From: Pseudomonadales bacterium
GTDB taxonomy: Bacteria > Pseudomonadota > Gammaproteobacteria > Pseudomonadales > Azotimanducaceae
Direction: 5' to 3'
Length of the DNA: 8,823 nucleotides
Assembly: GCA_029244465.1 (NCBI GenBank)
Contig: JAQWQN010000221.1
Coordinates: forward strand, 1-8,823
Shown here one piece after another: positions 6,420-8,823 of the stretch. Below the pieces are notes generated by a model, which was not told the DNA's origin, made no database searches, and saw only the letters and a list, made by a program, of their open reading frames with translations. Position 1 is the stretch's first letter. Each line of letters starts with the position of its first letter. The position numbers and the translations under genes were made by a program.

Positions 6420-6905
6420 TCAGCCAGCAGTATGTGTTCGACGCCAGGCGACCATTTCAATCGCAGCTGCAGCGGCCTCAATGCCTTTATTGAATTCATC
6501 GTCTGCCGCACGTTCCGCAGCTTCTTGAATATCAAACACTGGGAGCACTTCAACCACCACTGGACGACGGAAGTCTGCCATCACTTTGCCCAATCCACGC
6601 ATACATTCGTAGCTGATCATCTCAAAGTGCAGGGTGGCACCTTTAACAATCACACCAAAACAAATGATTGCATCGATATCGCCTTTTTTGTCTTCGCTCA
6701 AAAGATCTCGGGCTGCCAGAGGTAACTCCAGAGAGCCTGGCAATGTGTGCTGATCGATGTCTTGATAGCCGTATTGGCTAAGCACGGTGGCACAAGCCTC
6801 GGCCATATTTTCAACGTACTCTGGGTACCACTTCGACTTGAGGATTGCGATTCGGCCAGGCCGTTCGATCGCGGGCAGGTCGGAAAGGTCGACCTTCGTC
6901 TTCAT
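6420..6905 (-). CDS. ribH: 6,7-dimethyl-8-ribityllumazine synthase family protein (RibH-like, divergent)
   Basis: Lumazine synthase joins 5-amino-6-ribitylaminouracil and dihydroxybutanone phosphate in riboflavin synthesis. The 161-residue protein has the family core: PGSLELPLAARDLL (56-69), GVIVKGATLHFEMI (84-97) with the catalytic-type His93, ERA with Arg132 (phosphate-binding Arg in B. subtilis RibH), NKG (139-141) and AAAAIEM (145-151). Differences from usual RibH are SKWY (24-27) where SRFN holds the ring-stacking Phe, and VVEVLPVFD (117-125) where FGVLTxD is usual. A role as housekeeping enzyme, a second RibH, or a flavin-binding relative are all possible. No rib or nusB gene is near. 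AGGA lies 6 nt before the ATG, inside the end of the upstream small gene, so the pair is an operon with an 8-nt gap. Confidence 0.85.
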   Translation of the reverse strand: MKTKVDLSDLPAIERPGRIAILKSKWYPEYVENMAEACATVLSQYGYQDIDQHTLPGSLELPLAARDLLSEDKKGDIDAIICFGVIVKGATLHFEMISYECMRGLGKVMADFRRPVVVEVLPVFDIQEAAERAADDEFNKGIEAAAAAIEMVAWRRTHTAG

Positions 6906-6913
6906 TGCACGTC

Positions 6914-7159
6914 CTATCCGGTCTCTTTGAGAGAAGAATTTTCAGTGAGGTGCCAATCACCCGTCTCTGGGTCGCACGCCATCGCATCTTCCCGCTCTAG
7001 GCGGCTAAACTCAGCACGCACCTCCCAAGTTCCCATTGGCATACCCTGCGCACGCAACACACTATTCACATTGCCGGGTCGAATTGACGTTTTACCATCA
7101 GCAAACAAACCCTGTATCACCGCGTAAACCGTGCGCGTTCTTCTCTTTTCGAAGCTCAA
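6914..7159 (-). CDS. Small winged-helix-like protein of unknown function
   Basis: I do not recognise a named family. The 81-residue product has a basic start (SFEKRRTRT), a first helix (9-20), a possible second helix RPGNVNSVLRAQG (27-39), a likely recognition helix TWEVRAEFSRLERED (44-58) and a beta-wing with CDPETGDWHLT (62-72). This order fits a small winged helix-turn-helix DNA-binding protein; a structural rather than DNA-binding use is possible. The start is the TTG at 7157-7159, supported by GGAG at 6 nt spacing. There is no in-frame Met until residue 40. It precedes the RibH-like gene by 8 nt. Its leader carries a strong inverted repeat, which could be its own operator. The conserved-looking pattern and ribosome sites make it a real gene. 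Confidence 0.75.
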   Translation of the reverse strand: MSFEKRRTRTVYAVIQGLFADGKTSIRPGNVNSVLRAQGMPMGTWEVRAEFSRLEREDAMACDPETGDWHLTENSSLKETG

Positions 7160-7165
7160 ACTGTT

Positions 7166-7169
7166 CTCC
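7166..7169 (-). promoter_or_regulatory. Ribosome binding site supporting the TTG start at 7159
   Basis: GGAG on the minus strand (7166-7169) lies 6 nt before the TTG start codon of the small winged-helix-like gene, an ideal spacing. It decides the start in the absence of an ATG. Confidence 0.65.
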
Positions 7170-7180
7170 GCCCGTGCCTC

Positions 7181-7209
7181 TTAGCACCGGCCCGCAAAAC
7201 CAGTGCTAA
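7181..7209 (-). promoter_or_regulatory. CIRCE-like inverted repeat / leader hairpin before the wHTH-RibH operon
   Basis: On the minus strand TTAGCACTGG (7200-7209) and CCGGTGCTAA (7181-7190) flank a 9-nt loop. Nine of ten positions are perfect in DNA, and all ten pair in minus-strand RNA because the odd position makes a U-G pair. The outer seven bases of each arm equal those of CIRCE (TTAGCACTC-N9-GAGTGCTAA), but the arms are 10 bp rather than 9 and the outer blocks are 15 rather than 13 nt apart. It lies just downstream of a possible promoter and 11 nt before the ribosome site. It could be an operator for HrcA or for the encoded winged-helix protein, or an RNA leader element. Confidence 0.6.
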
Positions 7210-7216
7210 TGATTCC

Positions 7217-7246
7217 AAAATAATTATTTTGACTCGCTTGTCCCAA
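7217..7246 (-). promoter_or_regulatory. Possible sigma-70 promoter of the wHTH-RibH operon
   Basis: On the minus strand TTGGGA (7241-7246) is followed after 18 nt by TATTTT (7217-7222), or after 17 nt by TTATTT. Both boxes are weak matches. The -10 lies in a 16-bp perfect palindrome, CAAAATAATTATTTTG (7216-7231). A start near 7210 would place the inverted repeat at 7181-7209 right at the transcript start. Confidence 0.35.
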
Positions 7247-7297
7247 GCATCCAGCGCAGGGCTCCAATCGAGGCGCGCATGTTTTACCAGAGAGTTA

Positions 7298-8620
7298 CTA
7301 CTCTCGCCAGGGTTGGCTGCGTTGATAATACTCCAATCTTAGCTGCAATTCGCCCCGCAATTCAGCTTCCTCGTCCGTTATCGCTTTCAGGGCGCGCTCT
7401 TGTACAGAGATCGCTTCTGCAAAGTTGCCTACTTCCGCATACGCGGCAGCCAACGTGTCTAAGTAAGCCGCACGCTGCGCGCTGTCGACCGCCCTTTGCG
7501 CTTGATCCACCGCCAATATTCCGTTTCGATCGCGATCAAACTTTGAGGTTGCCAATAGCCACGCGTAGTCATTGAGTGCCTGAGCGATACCGCTGCTGGC
7601 GGCTTCGCGTCCCCAGTAAATCGCCTGTCGGCGAGCGATTGCAGAGTCGTCTTGTAAGTAAATGCCGACCATACGCAACTGCGCATCCACGTTGCCAAGG
7701 CGCGCACTCCGCTCATACCACGTTTTTGCCACGTCGCTGGATTGTTCTACGCCAATACCATGCTCATAGAGGTGCCCAAGACCCAAAAATGCAGCCACAT
7801 CGCCGCCCTCGGCTGCTTGGCTGTAGTGGTCAAAGGCTGCACCCGGATTTTCGTCGACGCCAACCCCCGTCAAATAGGCATAAGCCAGGCTCGTGTGCGC
7901 TTCGGTGACACCTGCGTTGGCTGCCTTGCGAAATGCAGCCAACGCCTTCTCAATATCAGGTTCCCCGACCTCACCATTCGCGTACATATACCCAATGGAC
8001 AGCAACGCCTTACTTTCTCCTGCCTCGAAGGCCTTTTCGTACCATTCGATTGCAAGCTCTGGTTCAGGGATTGCCACATGCTCCTCGCGATAACTTGCAG
8101 CCAGACTCAGCATGGCAAAACCATGACCCTCCTCAGCGGCTGTCGCGAGAATCTGGCGCGCCTTGAGAAGATTTTTTTCAACGCCCTCCCCCAGCAAATA
8201 AGCGTAGCCAATGTGAAAATGGCCCGGAGGATAATCAAGGTCAGCCGCCTGCTGAAAGAGCCTCACGGCGAGAGTGGCATCTTTTTCGACGCCACTCCCA
8301 GCCATATATAACCGCCCGAGTTCGACCAGTGCGGCTGGGTTTGACGGATTGAATTCCAACGCGCGATTGAAATCTTTGCGCGCGGAAACCGGCAGGTTCT
8401 GTGCGATAAAGGAGAAACCACGCAGATAGTAGGCTCGCGATCGTTCACCACTGGAGATATACGGTGAGATTAAACTGGGCTCGAGATATGAGCGCGCAAA
8501 CGCGTATTGTTGCGTCTCTACGAGTTCAACCGCTTTCTCTATATCGCCCCGGGGATCTACGCCATACGCTGCGGAGCAAACTGATAGAGCTACAAATATG
8601 ATCGATACGCGTCTTAACAT
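7298..8620 (-). CDS. Exported Sel1-like/TPR repeat protein
   Basis: This 440-residue protein begins with a signal peptide (basic MLRR, hydrophobic IIFVALSVCSA, likely cut after AYG at residue 20), so it should act in the periplasm or be secreted. A TPR-like hairpin pair covers about 30-95. About six Sel1-like repeats of ~36 residues follow from about 96 to 310, with typical LGRLYMAGSGVEKD (101-114), IGYAYLLGEGVEKN (137-150) and LGHLYEHGIGVEQ (281-293). A C-terminal TPR-like unit includes YLDTLAAAYAEVGNFAEAI (386-404). Such repeats make alpha-solenoids for protein binding; the partner is unknown. The Cys15 context (LSVC) is a poor lipobox. The start ATG has no clear ribosome site. It is divergent from ssrA, with 137 nt between; its stop is 138 nt before the winged-helix gene. 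Confidence 0.9.
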   Translation of the reverse strand: MLRRVSIIFVALSVCSAAYGVDPRGDIEKAVELVETQQYAFARSYLEPSLISPYISSGERSRAYYLRGFSFIAQNLPVSARKDFNRALEFNPSNPAALVELGRLYMAGSGVEKDATLAVRLFQQAADLDYPPGHFHIGYAYLLGEGVEKNLLKARQILATAAEEGHGFAMLSLAASYREEHVAIPEPELAIEWYEKAFEAGESKALLSIGYMYANGEVGEPDIEKALAAFRKAANAGVTEAHTSLAYAYLTGVGVDENPGAAFDHYSQAAEGGDVAAFLGLGHLYEHGIGVEQSSDVAKTWYERSARLGNVDAQLRMVGIYLQDDSAIARRQAIYWGREAASSGIAQALNDYAWLLATSKFDRDRNGILAVDQAQRAVDSAQRAAYLDTLAAAYAEVGNFAEAISVQERALKAITDEEAELRGELQLRLEYYQRSQPWRE

Positions 8621-8744
8621 ACCGCAAGTCTACCGCACAGCAACCTGTCAGGCATGTGAATCAAGTCTTATAGAGACGGTCTAAGGAGCGTATAGTGACG
8701 CGCAACCATCACGGAGACAATGAAGCAGGCCCTGGCTGCAATAT

Positions 8745-8750
8745 TATAAG
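8745..8750 (+). promoter_or_regulatory. Possible -10 element of ssrA
   Basis: TATAAG (8745-8750) lies 7 nt before the first G of mature-like tmRNA. No good -35 is seen 16-18 nt upstream. In many bacteria the tmRNA 5' end is made by RNase P from a longer precursor, so the true promoter may be further up, for example near TATAGT (8691-8696). Confidence 0.3.
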
Positions 8751-8757
8751 TGAAACT

Positions 8758-8823
8758 GGGGGTGACTTGGTTTCGACGCGAGTATCAAAACTTGCGGTGC
8801 ATGCCGAGAGGGTAGTGACTCTC
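8758..8823 (+). ncRNA. ssrA: tmRNA (ssrA), 5' part only
   Basis: The sequence from GGGGGTGA at 8758 carries the tmRNA 5' landmarks: the acceptor strand and D-like segment ending in TTTCGACG (8771-8778), then the nearly invariant GGTGCATGCCGAG (8796-8808). This is followed by GAGAG...CTCTC (8806-8823), which fits the first stem of pseudoknot 1 (GAGGGGC...GCCTCG in E. coli). tmRNA is charged with alanine, and with SmpB rescues stalled ribosomes and encodes a degradation tag. The tag reading frame and 3' tRNA-like end lie beyond the window. SmpB is encoded upstream in the same window. Confidence 0.95.

Noticed and set aside
7290..7305. GAGAGT-TACT-ACTCTC hairpin over the stop codon of the Sel1-repeat gene
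   Set aside because: Six pairs, low stability and no T-run on either side, so not called a terminator.
7742..8311. Long rightward open frame of 189 codons across the Sel1-repeat gene
   Set aside because: It is antisense to a gene with clear repeats and signal peptide, has no ribosome site and no recognisable protein features.
8562..8620. Lipoprotein signal at Cys15 of the Sel1-repeat protein
   Set aside because: The context LSVC has Val just before Cys, which lipoboxes avoid; a standard signal peptide cut after AYG fits better.

Overview
The window looks like chromosomal core DNA of a gammaproteobacterium of about 50% G+C. The protein sequences and the recN, bamE, rnfH, ratA, smpB, ssrA neighbourhood are typical of that class. 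An HrcA repressor followed by grpE argues against the enterobacteria, which lack hrcA, and fits an early-branching or marine lineage. This placement is inferred; no 16S gene is present.

Left part (1-1484, minus strand): the 5' end of grpE, cut by the window edge, lies downstream of hrcA. A good sigma-32-type promoter sits between them, so this is the start of a heat-shock chaperone cluster. A short regulatory gap with a 16-bp tandem repeat separates hrcA from the divergent recN.

Middle part (1485-6384): recN (DNA break repair) and bamE (outer-membrane assembly lipoprotein) read rightward. They converge on a leftward operon of a sodium-coupled NSS/SNF-type transporter, ratA and rnfH. The transporter stop and the ratA start share a GTGA overlap, and ratA and rnfH are 2 nt apart. 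smpB reads rightward, divergent from the transporter, with a clear extended -10 promoter.

Right part (6385-8823): a leftward two-gene unit of a small winged-helix-like protein and a divergent lumazine-synthase-family protein (RibH-like). It is preceded by a leader with a CIRCE-like inverted repeat. Upstream lies a secreted Sel1/TPR-repeat protein, also leftward. The window ends in the first 66 nt of ssrA (tmRNA), so both halves of the trans-translation system, SmpB and tmRNA, flank this insertion.

Most of the window is ordinary core genome, and no gap between genes exceeds 140 bp. The part least explained by known families is the helix-turn-helix/RibH-like pair and its leader (6420-7246). 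I see no CRISPR array, insertion sequence, tRNA, prophage gene or defence system.
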